Assembly (NCBI GenBank): GCA_934201845.1
Contig: CAKPXA010000001.1
Span: forward strand, 124,001 to 188,000
Reading direction: 5' to 3'
Origin: an uncultured Ligilactobacillus sp.
GTDB taxonomy: Bacteria; Bacillota; Bacilli; Lactobacillales; Lactobacillaceae
Length of the DNA: 64,000 nt
Positions 27,679 through 37,324 of this stretch are shown piece by piece; positions within the stretch are counted from its first letter, which is position 1; each line of letters starts with the position of its first letter. The notes beneath the pieces are model-generated. The model was not told the DNA's origin, made no database searches, and saw only the letters and a program-made list of their open reading frames with translations. A program made the position numbers and the translations under genes.

Positions 27679-27939
27679 GTGCTTACACAGTTAGTAGTTG
27701 ATTTTTTCAGAATTTATGAGTTTTTGATTGTGGCGTACTGTCTGCTTTCATGGTTCCCCGGAGCCTACGAAAGCAAGGTGGGACAGATTATATGCAGGCT
27801 GTGCGAGCCTTATCTCGAGATGTTTGACTTCATTCCGCCGATTGCCGGAATCAGCTTCTCGCCGATTGTGGCCCTGGTCGTGCTGGAGTTCGTCGAACGC
27901 GGCCTGCTGTTTCTCCTGTCTCTGCTCGGATTGTACTAG
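27679..27939 (+). CDS. YggT family membrane protein
   Basis: 86-residue protein with two transmembrane helices and the family core YCLLSWFPG...IICRLCEPYLEMFDFIPPIAGISFSPIVAL. It starts at GTG 27679 immediately after the sepF stop. YggT/YlmG proteins are regularly found between sepF and the S4-domain gene; in chloroplast and cyanobacterial relatives they affect nucleoid or thylakoid organisation, but the bacterial role is unclear. Confidence 0.88.
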   Translation: MLTQLVVDFFRIYEFLIVAYCLLSWFPGAYESKVGQIICRLCEPYLEMFDFIPPIAGISFSPIVALVVLEFVERGLLFLLSLLGLY

Positions 27940-27948
27940 GAGCGCACA

Positions 27949-28731
27949 ATGGACGGAATATATCAGCATTTCAGGCCTGAGGAGGCTCCGTTCATCGACG
28001 GTCTGCTTGAGGACATTGCCCGTGCCGAGAATGAATACCGGCCGGTTCTGACTCATTTCATGGACCCGCGCCGGCAGTTCATTGCGAGGACGCTGGTCGG
28101 CCGCTCCGATGCCGTCAGGATGCGTTCATTCGGCGGATATCCGGGCAGCGAGCGGCAGAGGATTCTGTTCTATCCGGAATACTACGAACCGCAGGACGAA
28201 GATTTATCGCTGTCACTGATGTCCGTGAAGTATCCGGCCAAGTTCGCCGTCCTGGAGCACGGGAGCATTCTCGGAACGCTTGCCAACTGCGGGCTGGACC
28301 GTGAAGTCATCGGAGACATCATCACGGACGGGTCCGAATGGCAGTTTTTCTGCGAGAAGGAAATCGGGTCATACCTGACTGCAAGCATCGACCGGATTGG
28401 CAGAGTCAAGGTCAGGCTCGAGCCCGTTTCCCTGCAAAATGCAGTGACTCCGGCCGACGAGTGGGAGCATTCGTCAGTCGTGCTGAGTTCCCTGAGGTGT
28501 GACGTGCTGATTTCTTCGGTCTACAATCTCTCGAGAAAACACGTCAAGGACCTGCTTCAGGCCGGAATGGTGTCCCTGAACTGGATGCCGCTTGGGAAGG
28601 CCGATGTCGTGGCGGGAGAACAGGACGTCCTGTCCGTCAGGGGATACGGCAGAATCAGACTTGACGGTCTTGCCGGGGTTTCGAGAAAAGGCAGGACCAT
28701 TGCAGAGGTTTCGTTTTTTAAGAAGAAGTGA
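27949..28731 (+). CDS. ylmH: S4-domain RNA-binding protein YlmH (RqcP2-like)
   Basis: 260 residues. An N-terminal domain of the YlmH type ([18 protein letters not shown] motif near residues 63-80) is followed by a central part and an S4 RNA-binding domain (about residues 180-255, [20 protein letters not shown] and FLKAG-like region [11 protein letters not shown]). In Bacillus, YlmH binds stalled large ribosomal subunits and can act with RqcH in tail synthesis. It is located as usual between yggT and divIVA. Confidence 0.9.
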   Translation: MDGIYQHFRPEEAPFIDGLLEDIARAENEYRPVLTHFMDPRRQFIARTLVGRSDAVRMRSFGGYPGSERQRILFYPEYYEPQDEDLSLSLMSVKYPAKFAVLEHGSILGTLANCGLDREVIGDIITDGSEWQFFCEKEIGSYLTASIDRIGRVKVRLEPVSLQNAVTPADEWEHSSVVLSSLRCDVLISSVYNLSRKHVKDLLQAGMVSLNWMPLGKADVVAGEQDVLSVRGYGRIRLDGLAGVSRKGRTIAEVSFFKKK

Positions 28732-28753
28732 TAATTTTGGAGGTGACGGGGAA

Positions 28754-29497
28754 ATGGCATTAACCCCATTGGATATTCATAACAAGGAATTTGACGTAAA
28801 GCTTCGTGGTTACGACAAGGATGAAGTCAACGACTTCCTGGACCAGATCATCAAGGACTATGAAGCGACACTAAAGGAAAACGATCATTTGACTGAAAGT
28901 CTCAAGCAGAGTCAGGAAAAGCTCAAGTACTTCAACGACCTGAAGGATTCACTGAATCAGTCGATCATTGTTGCACAGGAAGCAGCTGACAAGGTCAAGG
29001 CCAATTCCCAGCGCGAAGCCGAAATTATCAACCGTGAGGCTCAGAAGCAGGCTCAGGACATCATCGATCAGGCCAATGACAAGGCACGTCACATCATAGA
29101 GGAAGCCTCGAAGAAGGCCAAGAAGCTGGCGCTTGAGACGGACGACCTGCGCAAGCAGGCCCGTATCTTCAGGCAGAAGCTTCAGGTCATGATGGAATCA
29201 CAGCTTGAGGTCGTAAAGGGCAGTGAATGGGATGAAATTCTCAAGCAGGGCGAAACGACAAGCTATGAAGAGATTCAGGAGGCAATTCGTCGTGATGAAA
29301 CCCTTGACAAGGAGGCTGCAAAAGAGATAAAATCATTCTCAAACGATAGTGAGGATGATGTCTATTATCAGAACGCCTCAGATGAAGGCAGTGCTGACAA
29401 TGCGGAAGAGACCGATGCTGTCGTCATTTTCCCGGAGTCAGGCAATGATGCCGGTGGCCAGCACTTTGCTGACGATGAATCAGAAGAGAATATGTAA
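28754..29497 (+). CDS. divIVA: Cell division/polarity protein DivIVA
   Basis: 247 residues. The N-terminal membrane-curvature binding domain ([19 protein letters not shown], then [12 protein letters not shown]) is followed by long coiled coils (about residues 35-165) and an acidic, poorly conserved tail (about 200-247, rich in D, E and S). DivIVA marks negatively curved membrane at septa and poles and in Gram-positives positions MinCD. I chose ATG 28754 because it follows GGAGGTGACGGGG; the longer frame begins inside ylmH. The ileS T-box leader starts just after the stop. Confidence 0.94.
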   Translation: MALTPLDIHNKEFDVKLRGYDKDEVNDFLDQIIKDYEATLKENDHLTESLKQSQEKLKYFNDLKDSLNQSIIVAQEAADKVKANSQREAEIINREAQKQAQDIIDQANDKARHIIEEASKKAKKLALETDDLRKQARIFRQKLQVMMESQLEVVKGSEWDEILKQGETTSYEEIQEAIRRDETLDKEAAKEIKSFSNDSEDDVYYQNASDEGSADNAEETDAVVIFPESGNDAGGQHFADDESEENM

Positions 29498-29731
29498 AGA
29501 CTTATGAGAACGCGAGCTTTGCAGAGATGCAGCAGCGAGTCGGCGGAATGGTGAAAGGGCCGGCGGTATTTCGAAGCAATGCTTATCATCTCAGTTATGA
29601 CGTCGGGCTGAAACCAAGTAAGCCCGGCCGGGTGGTGCCGTTAACGACTCAAGAGGGAATCATTAGCACATGATTCCGAATCCGGGTGGTACCACGAAGA
29701 TCTCGTCCCTGACAGGGGCGGGATTTTTTTT
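29498..29731 (+). ncRNA. T-box riboswitch for isoleucyl-tRNA upstream of ileS
   Basis: Stem I closes with TGAGA (29505-29509) / TCTCA (29589-29593); immediately before the 3' arm lies the specifier AUC (29585-29587) followed by the usual purine, an isoleucine codon. The T-box core GGGTGGTACCACG is at 29684-29696, with UGGU complementary to the tRNA acceptor end carrying discriminator A. The terminator stem (29701-29722) and an eight-T run follow. Uncharged tRNA-Ile should stabilise the antiterminator and allow ileS transcription. Confidence 0.92.
29701..29731 (+). terminator. Regulated terminator of the ileS T-box
   Basis: TCTCGTCCC pairs with GGGGCGGGA through a short loop (two G-U pairs), followed by a long T-run. 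The alternative pairing with the T-box sequence is the antiterminator. Confidence 0.85.
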
Positions 29732-29806
29732 GTTGCCGCAGCCGGCTTCATGAACTGTTCCGGAAAAAAATCAAGAAAGGATTGCTGTTTATACAGCGGG
29801 TGCAAC

Positions 29807-32599
29807 ATGAGAGTTAAAGATACATTGAACTTAGGCAAGACCAAGTTCCCTATGCGTGGCAACCTGCCTGTCCGTGAGCTTGAACGCCAGAAGGACTGGG
29901 AAGAAAACAAGGTCTACGAACGTCGCCAGAAACTTAACGAGGGGAAGCCGACATTCGTCTTGCATGACGGACCTCCGTACGCCAACGGCAAGATCCATAT
30001 GGGTCATGCGATGAACAAGATTTCAAAGGACATCATTGTACGTTCGAAGTCAATGATGGGCTTCAGGGCACCTTACGTTCCGGGCTGGGACACTCATGGC
30101 CTGCCGATTGAACAGCAGCTCAAGAAGGCCGGCGTCGACCGCAAGGCTCTCACTGTTGCCGATTTCCGCGAAAAGTGCCGTGAATACGCACTTGAACAGG
30201 TTGAAGGCCAGAAGAAGGACTTCAAGCGTCTCGGCATTTCCGGCGAATGGGACAACCCGTATCTGACGCTTCATCCTGAATTCGAGGCGGCTCAGATCCG
30301 CGTGTTCGGCAAGATGGCCGAAAAGGGCTTGATTTACAAGGGCCTGCGTCCTGTCTACTGGTCATGGTCATCTGAATCAGCACTTGCCGAAGCCGAGGTT
30401 GAATACCACGACGTCGTTTCACCATCTGCATTTTACGGCGTCCAGGTCAAGGACGGCAAGGGCGTTCTCGACACGGACACATATCTTGTGGTCTGGACGA
30501 CGACGCCATGGACGATTCCTGCCTCCGAAGGCGTCACGGTCGATGCCAAGTTCGACTACGCCGTGGTCAAGCCTGCAAACGACAGCCGCAAGTTCGTGCT
30601 TGCCGCTGAACTTGTCAGGGAAAACGCCGAACGCTTCGGCTGGGAGGACTACGAGGTCCTCGAAACGCTGAAGGGTGCTGACCTGGAATACATCACGGCC
30701 CGCCATCCGTTCTACGATGACGTTGAGCTTCTGACGATGATCGGCGACTTCGTTACGCTTGACGCCGGCACAGGTCTCGTTCATACGGCTCCCGGCTATG
30801 GCGACGATGACTACAAGGTCGGCATGAAGTACGGTCTGCCGATTTATGCTCCGGTCAACGACCAGGGCTATCTGACGGATGACTGCGGCCCTGACTTCGC
30901 CGGCGTCTTCTATGATGATGCAAATGAAGTGTCCTTGAAGAAGCTTGAAGAAGCAAACGTCCTGCTTAAGGAAATGGACTACGAGCACAGCTATCCGTTC
31001 GACTGGCGCACGAAGAAGCCGATCATCTTCCGCGCAACGCCGCAGTGGTTTGCATCGGTAGACAAGATCCGTTCCGAAATTCTTGATGCGATTGAGGAAG
31101 TCAAGTTCCTTCCAGACTGGGGCAAGGTCCGTCTTCACAACATGATCCGCGACCGCGGCGACTGGGTAATCTCCCGTCAGCGTGTCTGGGGCGTTCCGCT
31201 CCCGATCTTCTACGCCGAGGACGGTACGGCAATCATGGAAAAGGAAACGATTGAACATGTTGCCGAGCTGATTGAAAAGTACGGCTCGAACGTCTGGTTC
31301 CAGCGCGAGGCCAAGGACCTTCTTCCGGAAGGCTACACGAACGAGCACTCACCGAACGGCGTGTTCACGAAGGAAACGGACATCATGGACGTCTGGTTCG
31401 ATTCCGGTTCCTCGCACCAGGGTGTCTGCGCACAGCGCGACTACCTGACATATCCTGCCGACATGTATCTTGAAGGCTCCGACCAGTACCGCGGCTGGTT
31501 CAACTCAAGCCTGATCACGAGCGTCGCCGTTTCCGGCCATGCTCCGTACAGGCAGATCGTCTCACAGGGCTTCACGCTTGACGGCAAGGGCCGCAAGATG
31601 AGCAAGTCGCTTGGCAACACGATTGTTCCAAGCGAAGTCGTTGACAAGATGGGTGCTGAAATCATTCGCCTGTGGGTTCTCAGCGTTGATACTTCAGCCG
31701 ATGTCCGCGTCTCAATGGAAAGCTTCGCACAGATTTCCGAAAGCTACCGCAAGTTCAGGAACACGATGCGCTTCATGCTCGCCAATACGACTGACTTCGA
31801 TCCTGCTGAAAATACAGTGGCCTTCGATGACCTCGAAGCGTGCGACAAGTACATGGAAGTCTTGGTCAACAGGTTCACGAAGGAAATTCTTGATGACTAT
31901 GCAACATACAACTTCATGGACATCTACAAGAAGCTCATCAACTTCCTGACCACGGAACTTTCAGCATTCTATCTGGATGTTGCCAAGGACGTCGTCTACG
32001 TCGAAGCCGCCGACTCACGCAAGCGCCGTTCGATGCAGACGGTTCTCTACGATGTCCTCGTCCGTCTGACGAAGCTCATGACGCCTGTCCTTCCGCACAC
32101 GACGGAGGAAATCTGGGAATACCTGAAGGAGCCGGAAGACTACGTACAGCTTGCCGAAATGCCTGAAGTTGCGCATTACGACGGCGAAGTCGAGCTGCTT
32201 GAGAACTGGAGAAGATTCATGAAGGTCCGCTCAGACGTCTTCAAGTCACTCGAAAATGCACGTAACGAAAAGCTCATCGGCAAGTCCTTCGAGGCACACG
32301 TTGAACTCTACGTTTCCGACGGTGTCAGGGAGGAACTTGACAAGCTCGGCGCAAATGTCCGCCAGATGATGATTGTTTCCGCCCTTGACGTCCTGCCGAA
32401 GGAACAGGCTCCTGCCGACGCCGATGACTACGATGAAGTCAAGGTCGTCGTCAAGCATGCCGAAGGCGAGGTCTGCCCTCGCTGCCGTCGCACGACGACA
32501 ACCGTCGGCTCCGATTCCCGCCTGCCGCAGCTTTGCGACGAATGCGCAGGAGTCGTTGCCGAAAACTATCCTGAAGCACTCGAGGAAGGACTCGAATAA
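29807..32599 (+). CDS. ileS: Isoleucyl-tRNA synthetase
   Basis: 930-residue class I synthetase. The HIGH motif is HMGH at residues 64-67 and KMSKS is at 597-601; the editing domain (about residues 185-400) contains the conserved [10 protein letters not shown]. The C-terminal zinc finger has Cys890, Cys893, Cys910 and Cys913. This is the ordinary bacterial (type 1) form. I chose ATG 29807, giving [20 protein letters not shown]; a longer frame from 29750 begins in the leader. Expression is governed by the T-box. Codon use is more biased than in neighbours, as expected for a highly expressed gene. Confidence 0.97.
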   Translation: MRVKDTLNLGKTKFPMRGNLPVRELERQKDWEENKVYERRQKLNEGKPTFVLHDGPPYANGKIHMGHAMNKISKDIIVRSKSMMGFRAPYVPGWDTHGLPIEQQLKKAGVDRKALTVADFREKCREYALEQVEGQKKDFKRLGISGEWDNPYLTLHPEFEAAQIRVFGKMAEKGLIYKGLRPVYWSWSSESALAEAEVEYHDVVSPSAFYGVQVKDGKGVLDTDTYLVVWTTTPWTIPASEGVTVDAKFDYAVVKPANDSRKFVLAAELVRENAERFGWEDYEVLETLKGADLEYITARHPFYDDVELLTMIGDFVTLDAGTGLVHTAPGYGDDDYKVGMKYGLPIYAPVNDQGYLTDDCGPDFAGVFYDDANEVSLKKLEEANVLLKEMDYEHSYPFDWRTKKPIIFRATPQWFASVDKIRSEILDAIEEVKFLPDWGKVRLHNMIRDRGDWVISRQRVWGVPLPIFYAEDGTAIMEKETIEHVAELIEKYGSNVWFQREAKDLLPEGYTNEHSPNGVFTKETDIMDVWFDSGSSHQGVCAQRDYLTYPADMYLEGSDQYRGWFNSSLITSVAVSGHAPYRQIVSQGFTLDGKGRKMSKSLGNTIVPSEVVDKMGAEIIRLWVLSVDTSADVRVSMESFAQISESYRKFRNTMRFMLANTTDFDPAENTVAFDDLEACDKYMEVLVNRFTKEILDDYATYNFMDIYKKLINFLTTELSAFYLDVAKDVVYVEAADSRKRRSMQTVLYDVLVRLTKLMTPVLPHTTEEIWEYLKEPEDYVQLAEMPEVAHYDGEVELLENWRRFMKVRSDVFKSLENARNEKLIGKSFEAHVELYVSDGVREELDKLGANVRQMMIVSALDVLPKEQAPADADDYDEVKVVVKHAEGEVCPRCRRTTTTVGSDSRLPQLCDECAGVVAENYPEALEEGLE

Positions 32600-32608
32600 G
32601 AATCCGCG

Positions 32609-32641
32609 AAATCCCATGACCTGCCGTCATGGGATTTTTTG
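32609..32641 (+). terminator. Terminator after ileS
   Basis: Perfect 12-bp stem AAATCCCATGAC (32609-32620) / GTCATGGGATTT (32626-32637) with a 5-nt loop and T-run. Confidence 0.92.
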
Positions 32642-32893
32642 TCTGTACTAAATGGTGTTGATGATTCTTCAACGCCATTTTCGGCATCCGTAAGAAAAAC
32701 ATGGCAATACGTTGAATCCACCGTTTTCACCAGCGCTGTCTCCGGCATTTTCTGAATTCTGCAAAAATGGCAGTTTGAGTTCGATTCCGGATATTGGTCT
32801 AGACCGCCGAACCGTTTTCCGGTCGTCTTTCACATTCTGACGCAACTGTCCGGCTGGCGCATCTGCATTTTACGGAAAACTCATGCGCGGACT
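32642..32893. other. Intergenic stretch between ileS and dapF
   Basis: No gene seen. It holds a small hairpin (TGGTGTTGA / TCAACGCCA, 32652-32676) without a T-run and a diverged copy of the 11-mer (minus strand AAATGCAGATG, ending near 32870). Confidence 0.5.
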
Positions 32894-32922
32894 TTGCTCA
32901 AATTGCGCATAGATGATAAGAT
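32894..32922 (+). promoter_or_regulatory. Promoter of dapF
   Basis: TTGCTC (32894-32899), 17-bp spacer, TAAGAT (32917-32922) with an extended TG. Confidence 0.65.
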
Positions 32923-32957
32923 AGAACCAGGACTATATACGCAAAAGAGGTAAGCTC

Positions 32958-33938
32958 ATGGAATTGATCAAGGTTCACGGATCCGGAAACGACTTCTTCA
33001 TTCTGGATCAGGAAAAGATGGAACGAAGGATATCTGAAGAGGAGCTGCAGCAGCTTGCAGTCAGGGTCTGCGACAGGAAGAACGGCTTTCACGGCGGTGC
33101 CGACGGGATTCTCTATGTTCTTCCAGAAGACAGGCCGGAAGTTGCGGGAAGGATGCGCGTCATCAACGCCGACGGCAGCGAGGCAAGCATGTGCGGCAAC
33201 GGTCTGCGCACGGTCGCGCGCTATCTGAGTGAGAAGACCGGCAGGGACGAGTTCAGGGTTGCGACGATGTACGCTGACCTTGAAGTCAGGCGGGCAGAAG
33301 ACCTGGCTGAGGGTGTGACGACGTTTGCCGTCGAGATCTCACCGGTCAGCTTCAAGGCCGCTGATTTGAAGATGCACGTCGGCAGGGAGGAGCTGCATGA
33401 TGAAATCGTGCCGGAGCTGTCCGACACATTGAGATTCAGCGCCGTGGCCGTGCCGAATCCGCACCTCATTTCCTTCGTCGGGCACGACACGCTTGTTTCG
33501 GATGAACTCGGACGCATTGCCTCGTATCTGAATGACGGGAAGAACCCGCTGTTTCCGGACGGCGTGAACGTGAGCTTCGTCGAGATTCTCGGCGAAGACA
33601 GCATCTTCGTGCGCACATACGAGCGCGGCGTAGGCTACACGAATGCCTGCGGGACGGCGATGTCTGCGTCAAGCCTGATGTACGTGCTCGAGAAGACGGA
33701 AGGCAGGGACTTTGAAAAGGTCCTGTCCGTCAGGAATCCCGGCGGCATGGTCAGGACGGTTGTGCACAGAAGGGATGACGGCAGCTGCTGGATGTCGCTG
33801 ATCGGTAACGGTACCTTCGTGGCCAAATGCAGTGTCGGTCTTGACAGTGCGCTTGCCGGCGATTTTTCGGCGGCGTCCTGGAAGGAGACCGGGGAGCAGG
33901 AAGGCTATGACAGATTCATCAAGTCAATCTGCGGTTGA
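32958..33938 (+). CDS. dapF: Diaminopimelate epimerase
   Basis: 326-residue PLP-independent epimerase converting LL- to meso-diaminopimelate for lysine and cell wall. Both catalytic cysteines are present: Cys79 in SMCGNGLR and Cys231 in NACGTAM. The N-terminal HGSGNDFF and the middle VPNPHLISF motifs are typical. It is slightly longer than the usual 270-285 residues owing to extra sequence at the C-terminus (about the last 25-30 residues). It starts a run of metabolic genes (Nudix hydrolase, mtnN, cysteine desulfurase). Confidence 0.93.
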   Translation: MELIKVHGSGNDFFILDQEKMERRISEEELQQLAVRVCDRKNGFHGGADGILYVLPEDRPEVAGRMRVINADGSEASMCGNGLRTVARYLSEKTGRDEFRVATMYADLEVRRAEDLAEGVTTFAVEISPVSFKAADLKMHVGREELHDEIVPELSDTLRFSAVAVPNPHLISFVGHDTLVSDELGRIASYLNDGKNPLFPDGVNVSFVEILGEDSIFVRTYERGVGYTNACGTAMSASSLMYVLEKTEGRDFEKVLSVRNPGGMVRTVVHRRDDGSCWMSLIGNGTFVAKCSVGLDSALAGDFSAASWKETGEQEGYDRFIKSICG

Positions 33939-33954
33939 TACTGGAGGAATTGAA

Positions 33955-34497
33955 ATGGATTTTGAAGAGAAATTGTTATCTGTTGAGAATATCTTTGACG
34001 GCAAGGTCATCAAGGTGGACAAGGAGACGGTCGAGCTTCCGGACGGCAAGCAGGCGTTCAGGGAAATCGTCAGGCATCACGGTGCCGTTGCACTGATTCC
34101 CATCACGAACGACAACAGAATCGTGATGATCAGGCAGTGGCGCGAACCGATGCGCAAGGTGACGCTGGAAATCCCCGCCGGCAAGATTGAGCCGGATGAG
34201 CAGGACGATCCGATGAAGACGGCGGTCCGTGAGCTTAACGAGGAGGCCCGCTACGAGGCGGAGAACATCGAGCTGGTGACGCCGTTCTACACGACGCCGG
34301 GATTCAGCGACGAGAAGATCTATCTGTATCATGCTTCGGGTCTGACGCCCGTTGAAAGGGAGCTTCCTCAGGACGCCGATGAGTTTCTCGAACTTGTCGA
34401 ACTGACGCTTCCGGAAGCCCTGAAGGCCATGCAGGAAGGACTCGTCTGTGACAGCAAGACAATCATGGGTCTGCTGTTCTGGCAGCTGATGCAGTAG
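33955..34497 (+). CDS. Nudix hydrolase, ADP-ribose pyrophosphatase type
   Basis: 180 residues. The Nudix box covers the segment from GKIEPDEQDDPMKTAVREL to NEEARYEA, with the REL-NEE metal-binding core; the preceding VALIPITNDNRIVMIRQWRE and EIPAGKIE are characteristic of ADP-ribose pyrophosphatases (NudF). It would split ADP-ribose or related nucleotide sugars. I chose ATG 33955 because GGAGGA precedes it; the longer frame overlaps dapF. Final substrate uncertain. Confidence 0.85.
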   Translation: MDFEEKLLSVENIFDGKVIKVDKETVELPDGKQAFREIVRHHGAVALIPITNDNRIVMIRQWREPMRKVTLEIPAGKIEPDEQDDPMKTAVRELNEEARYEAENIELVTPFYTTPGFSDEKIYLYHASGLTPVERELPQDADEFLELVELTLPEALKAMQEGLVCDSKTIMGLLFWQLMQ

Positions 34498-34509
34498 TCA
34501 GGAGTCAGG

Positions 34510-34827
34510 ATGAACGATAATGGAGAAAAAAGAGAGCTCTTCGATCAGGACGAGGTCGAGCCGCTGAGGCGTTCGGACCGGCACAGGAAGAAGAAAATCG
34601 GTATTCCCTTTAAAAATGCACGCCGTAAGGAGAACTCTCCCCAAAATGAGCATCATGCAGATGACCTGGAAGAATCGTTGAGCAGAACCAGGGCCGTGTC
34701 CGAGGACCGCGAGAGAGCGGCTGAGGAAAAGACGGACAGGCTGAAGAGAAAGCTCAACATTGCAATTGCCTGCCTGGTGGTGGCGATTGTGCTGGTCTAT
34801 CTGTTCATGCGTTTTGTTAACTGGTAA
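34510..34827 (+). CDS. Small tail-anchored-like membrane protein, unknown function
   Basis: 105 residues, not recognised. A highly charged hydrophilic part (about residues 1-80, many K, R, E and D, with HRKKK and ENSPQNEHHADDLEES) is followed by one C-terminal transmembrane helix (about 82-102, IAIACLVVAIVLVYLFMRFV) and only two more residues, so the bulk should be cytoplasmic. It lies 12 bases after the Nudix gene and just before mtnN, in the same operon. The start follows CAGGAGTCAGG. Confidence 0.7.
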   Translation: MNDNGEKRELFDQDEVEPLRRSDRHRKKKIGIPFKNARRKENSPQNEHHADDLEESLSRTRAVSEDRERAAEEKTDRLKRKLNIAIACLVVAIVLVYLFMRFVNW

Positions 34828-34846
34828 CTGAAAGGAAATGATTGAT

Positions 34847-35533
34847 ATGCGCTACGGAATCATCTGCGCAATGGATGAAGAACTGAAGGATCTTCTTGGA
34901 AATCTGGATGAACGCACCGACAGCACGGTCGGAGGCACTGAATTTTACAAGGGAAAGCTGAAAGGCAGCGAGGTCGTTTTGGTCAGGTGCGGAATCGGCA
35001 AGGTGCAGTCGGGCATCGTGACAGCTCTGCTGATTGTGGAATTCGGCGTTGACTGCGTCATCAACTCCGGTTCTGCCGGAGGCATCGGCGAGGGCCTGCA
35101 CGTCGGCGACGTCGTGATTTCAACGGGCGCCGCCTACCATGATGCGGATGCCACGGCATTCGGCTATGCCATGGGTCAGCTTCCGGGTCAGCCACAGGTC
35201 TTCAAGGCGGACGAAGGGCTTGTTGACCGCCTGGCAGCGGCTGCCGGCAGGACCGACCTGAATGTCAGGAAGGGACTCATCGTCACCGGCGACCAGTTCG
35301 TAAGCTCGGACGAGAAGATTGCGGAAATCAGGAAGATCTACCCGGATGCCCTCTGCTGCGAGATGGAAGGCGCTGCAGTCGCCCAGGCTGCTTATCAGCT
35401 CGGCGTTCCGTTCGCCGTCGTCAGGGCAATGTCGGACAACGGCAACGGCGAGGCTGCCCAGTCGTTCGATGAGTTCATCATCGATGCCGGCAGGCGCTCC
35501 GCAAGGATGATCATGGCCCTGATGGAAGACTAG
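34847..35533 (+). CDS. mtnN: 5'-methylthioadenosine/S-adenosylhomocysteine nucleosidase
   Basis: 228-residue nucleosidase that cleaves adenine from MTA and SAH, recycling products of SAM use and feeding AI-2 synthesis. Family features: IICAMDEEL at the start with the catalytic glutamate, NSGSAGGIG, TGDQFVSS, CCEMEGAAVAQAA and AMSDNG with the catalytic Asp. I prefer ATG 34847 since AAAGGA lies about ten bases before it; ATG 34838 is too close to that site. Confidence 0.94.
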   Translation: MRYGIICAMDEELKDLLGNLDERTDSTVGGTEFYKGKLKGSEVVLVRCGIGKVQSGIVTALLIVEFGVDCVINSGSAGGIGEGLHVGDVVISTGAAYHDADATAFGYAMGQLPGQPQVFKADEGLVDRLAAAAGRTDLNVRKGLIVTGDQFVSSDEKIAEIRKIYPDALCCEMEGAAVAQAAYQLGVPFAVVRAMSDNGNGEAAQSFDEFIIDAGRRSARMIMALMED

Positions 35534-35545
35534 GGGGGACGTTTC

Positions 35546-36697
35546 GTGGAGAGAATTTATGCCGACAATGCCGGGACAACGCCGATGGCGCCGGAAGTGA
35601 TTGAGACGATGACCGCTGCAATGAGCGGCGTCTTCGGCAATGCATCTGCCGTCAACAGCTTCGGGCGTGAGGCCAGACGTCTGCTTGACGAAAGCAGGCA
35701 CACGATTGCCCGGTCAGTCAATGCGGCGGATGACAACGAGATTGTCTTCACAAGCGGCGGAACTGAAGGTGACAACACCGCCATCATGCAGACTGCGCTT
35801 GTCCGCAGGAATGAAGGGCGCCACATCATCACGACGGCCGTCGAGCACGAGGCCGTGCTCAAGCCGCTGGACTTTCTGGAAAGCCGTGGTTATGAAGTGA
35901 CGTATCTGCCGGTTGACGCAAACGGCATCGTCAGTCCGGCTGATCTCAAGGCCGCCCTGCGCGACGACACGATTCTCGTATCTGTCATGACCGGCAACAA
36001 TGAGGTCGGAAGCAGACAGCCGATTCATGAAATCGGGGAGATCGTCGCTGAATCGAATGCGTGGTTCCATACCGACTGTGTGCAGGCGTACGGCATTGAG
36101 GACATCGACGTGCAAAGGGACAGAATCGATTTGCTGTCAACATCGGCACACAAGCTGAACGGTCCCAAGTTCCTGGGTTTCCTTTATGAGCGCGACGGAC
36201 TCAATCTTGGTCCCTATCTGCGCGGCGGTGACCAGGAGCTCAAGCGACGTGCGGGCACCGAGAACGTGCCTGCCATCGCCGGCTTTGCCCGGGCGGTGGA
36301 ACTTGATTCGGACAAGGCGGCCCTGAGGGAGAGGATGTTCGGCTTAAAGCGGCATCTGATCAGCGGTCTTGAGGCTGCAGGCATCGATTTTGAGGTGAAC
36401 GGCAGGCATGACGGCAGTGAACTTCCTCAGATCGTCAATCTGTGGTTCAAGGGCTGCCGCAGCGACGCGCTGCTGACGAACCTCGATCTGAGTGGAATCG
36501 CCGCATCGGCTGGTTCGGCATGCACGGCGGGATCGCTCGAACCTTCCCATGTGCTGACGGCGATGTACGGTCCGGACAGCGGGAGAATTTCCGAATCCCT
36601 GCGTTTCAGTTTCGGCAGGTACAACACTGATGAGGAAATCGAGCGTATAATTGAAGTATTGACGAAGACAGTCACAAGACTCAAAAAAGGCAGGTAA
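35546..36697 (+). CDS. Cysteine desulfurase (NifS/IscS family)
   Basis: 383-residue PLP enzyme releasing sulfur from cysteine as a protein persulfide. The PLP lysine is Lys203 in STSAHKLNGPK, and the active-site cysteine is Cys326 in SAGSACTAGSLEPS. It starts at GTG 35546 behind AGGGGGG. The order with a DUF1831-like gene and mnmA matches the arrangement in lactobacilli, where this desulfurase is thought to supply sulfur to MnmA for tRNA 2-thiolation (as YrvO does in Bacillus). Confidence 0.93.
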   Translation: MERIYADNAGTTPMAPEVIETMTAAMSGVFGNASAVNSFGREARRLLDESRHTIARSVNAADDNEIVFTSGGTEGDNTAIMQTALVRRNEGRHIITTAVEHEAVLKPLDFLESRGYEVTYLPVDANGIVSPADLKAALRDDTILVSVMTGNNEVGSRQPIHEIGEIVAESNAWFHTDCVQAYGIEDIDVQRDRIDLLSTSAHKLNGPKFLGFLYERDGLNLGPYLRGGDQELKRRAGTENVPAIAGFARAVELDSDKAALRERMFGLKRHLISGLEAAGIDFEVNGRHDGSELPQIVNLWFKGCRSDALLTNLDLSGIAASAGSACTAGSLEPSHVLTAMYGPDSGRISESLRFSFGRYNTDEEIERIIEVLTKTVTRLKKGR

Positions 36698-36702
36698 TTT
36701 AA

Positions 36703-37047
36703 ATGGCATACGGACAAAAGGCAAAACTTCAGGGAGATACAAGGACATTTGAACTTTCACCGGAAATCAAGCGCTACTCCCTGCGCGACGTCGGCTTTGC
36801 CGAGTCGAAGGGCGGCAAGTTCACGCTTGAACGCTCGCTTGACCCGAATTCCCCGTACAATCAGGGCTTCAAGTTCAAGATGACCGTCACCGCCGCAATG
36901 GACGGCTTCAAAATGGTCACGACAACGGCCAACGGCATCAAGGAAGTCAACGTGTTCAAGGGCGGCGACGCCGATGCTCACGTTGAACAGCTGAACTACA
37001 TCATAAGCGACCTGATTGACCACAGCATCATCAGAGAATGCAACTGA
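36703..37047 (+). CDS. DUF1831-like protein, partner of cysteine desulfurase
   Basis: 114 residues, predicted soluble, starting MAYGQKAKLQGDTRTFELSP and ending with DLIDHSIIREC. It resembles DUF1831 proteins, found between a cysteine desulfurase and mnmA in lactobacilli; no function is established. The gene starts five bases after the desulfurase, so they share a transcript, which ends at the terminator at 37055. A role as accessory or carrier in sulfur transfer is inference; a single cysteine is present, next to the C-terminus. Confidence 0.65.
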   Translation: MAYGQKAKLQGDTRTFELSPEIKRYSLRDVGFAESKGGKFTLERSLDPNSPYNQGFKFKMTVTAAMDGFKMVTTTANGIKEVNVFKGGDADAHVEQLNYIISDLIDHSIIRECN

Positions 37048-37054
37048 TTCCGGC

Positions 37055-37086
37055 AACGCCTCGCGCATCATGCGTGAGGCGTTTTT
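37055..37086 (+). terminator. Terminator after the DUF1831-like gene
   Basis: 13-bp stem AACGCCTCGCGCA (37055-37067) / TGCGTGAGGCGTT (37071-37083), one G-U pair, loop TCA, T-run. The repeat array begins just beyond it. Confidence 0.9.
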
Positions 37087-37101
37087 ATATGTACTCGGCT
37101 T

Positions 37102-37201
37102 CACACTTTGTCATAACTGGGTTCCGCCTCGCAGCCCCTTCCGCCCAGGTACCCTCACTTGGCAGACAAGCCTGGTACTCGGGGGCTAAGCGGCTCGTCT
37201 C
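37102..37201 (+). repeat. Array A, unit alpha (100 bp)
   Basis: Starts with a variant linker (CACACTTTGTCATAACTGGG). The body folds back on itself: GCC-CGC-AGCCCC against GGGGGCT-GCGGC, with GTACC/GGTAC and CTTG/CAAG inside. It corresponds to 38839-38958 in array B, which carries a 20-bp insertion. Confidence 0.85.
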
Positions 37202-37324
37202 CACACCTTGTCATAATCGGGTTCGGAGCGGCAATCGCCTGGAGCTAAGCACTGTCTTCCTAGACGAGGCAAGCTCGCCTTCGTCAGACAGAAGCTTAGC
37301 TTACGGCTCATACCCGCCGCTCCT
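37202..37324 (+). repeat. Array A, unit beta (123 bp)
   Basis: Linker variant with TAATCGGG. Outer stem GGAGCGGC (37225-37232) / GCCGCTCC (37316-37323) encloses AGCTAAGC / GCTTAGCT, GTCT / AGAC and GACGAGGC / GCCTTCGTC, so nearly the whole unit is one nested hairpin. Confidence 0.88.

Noticed and set aside
30419-31348. 309-codon minus-strand frame inside ileS
   Set aside because: It is antisense to well conserved ileS sequence, a side effect of GC-rich codon bias.
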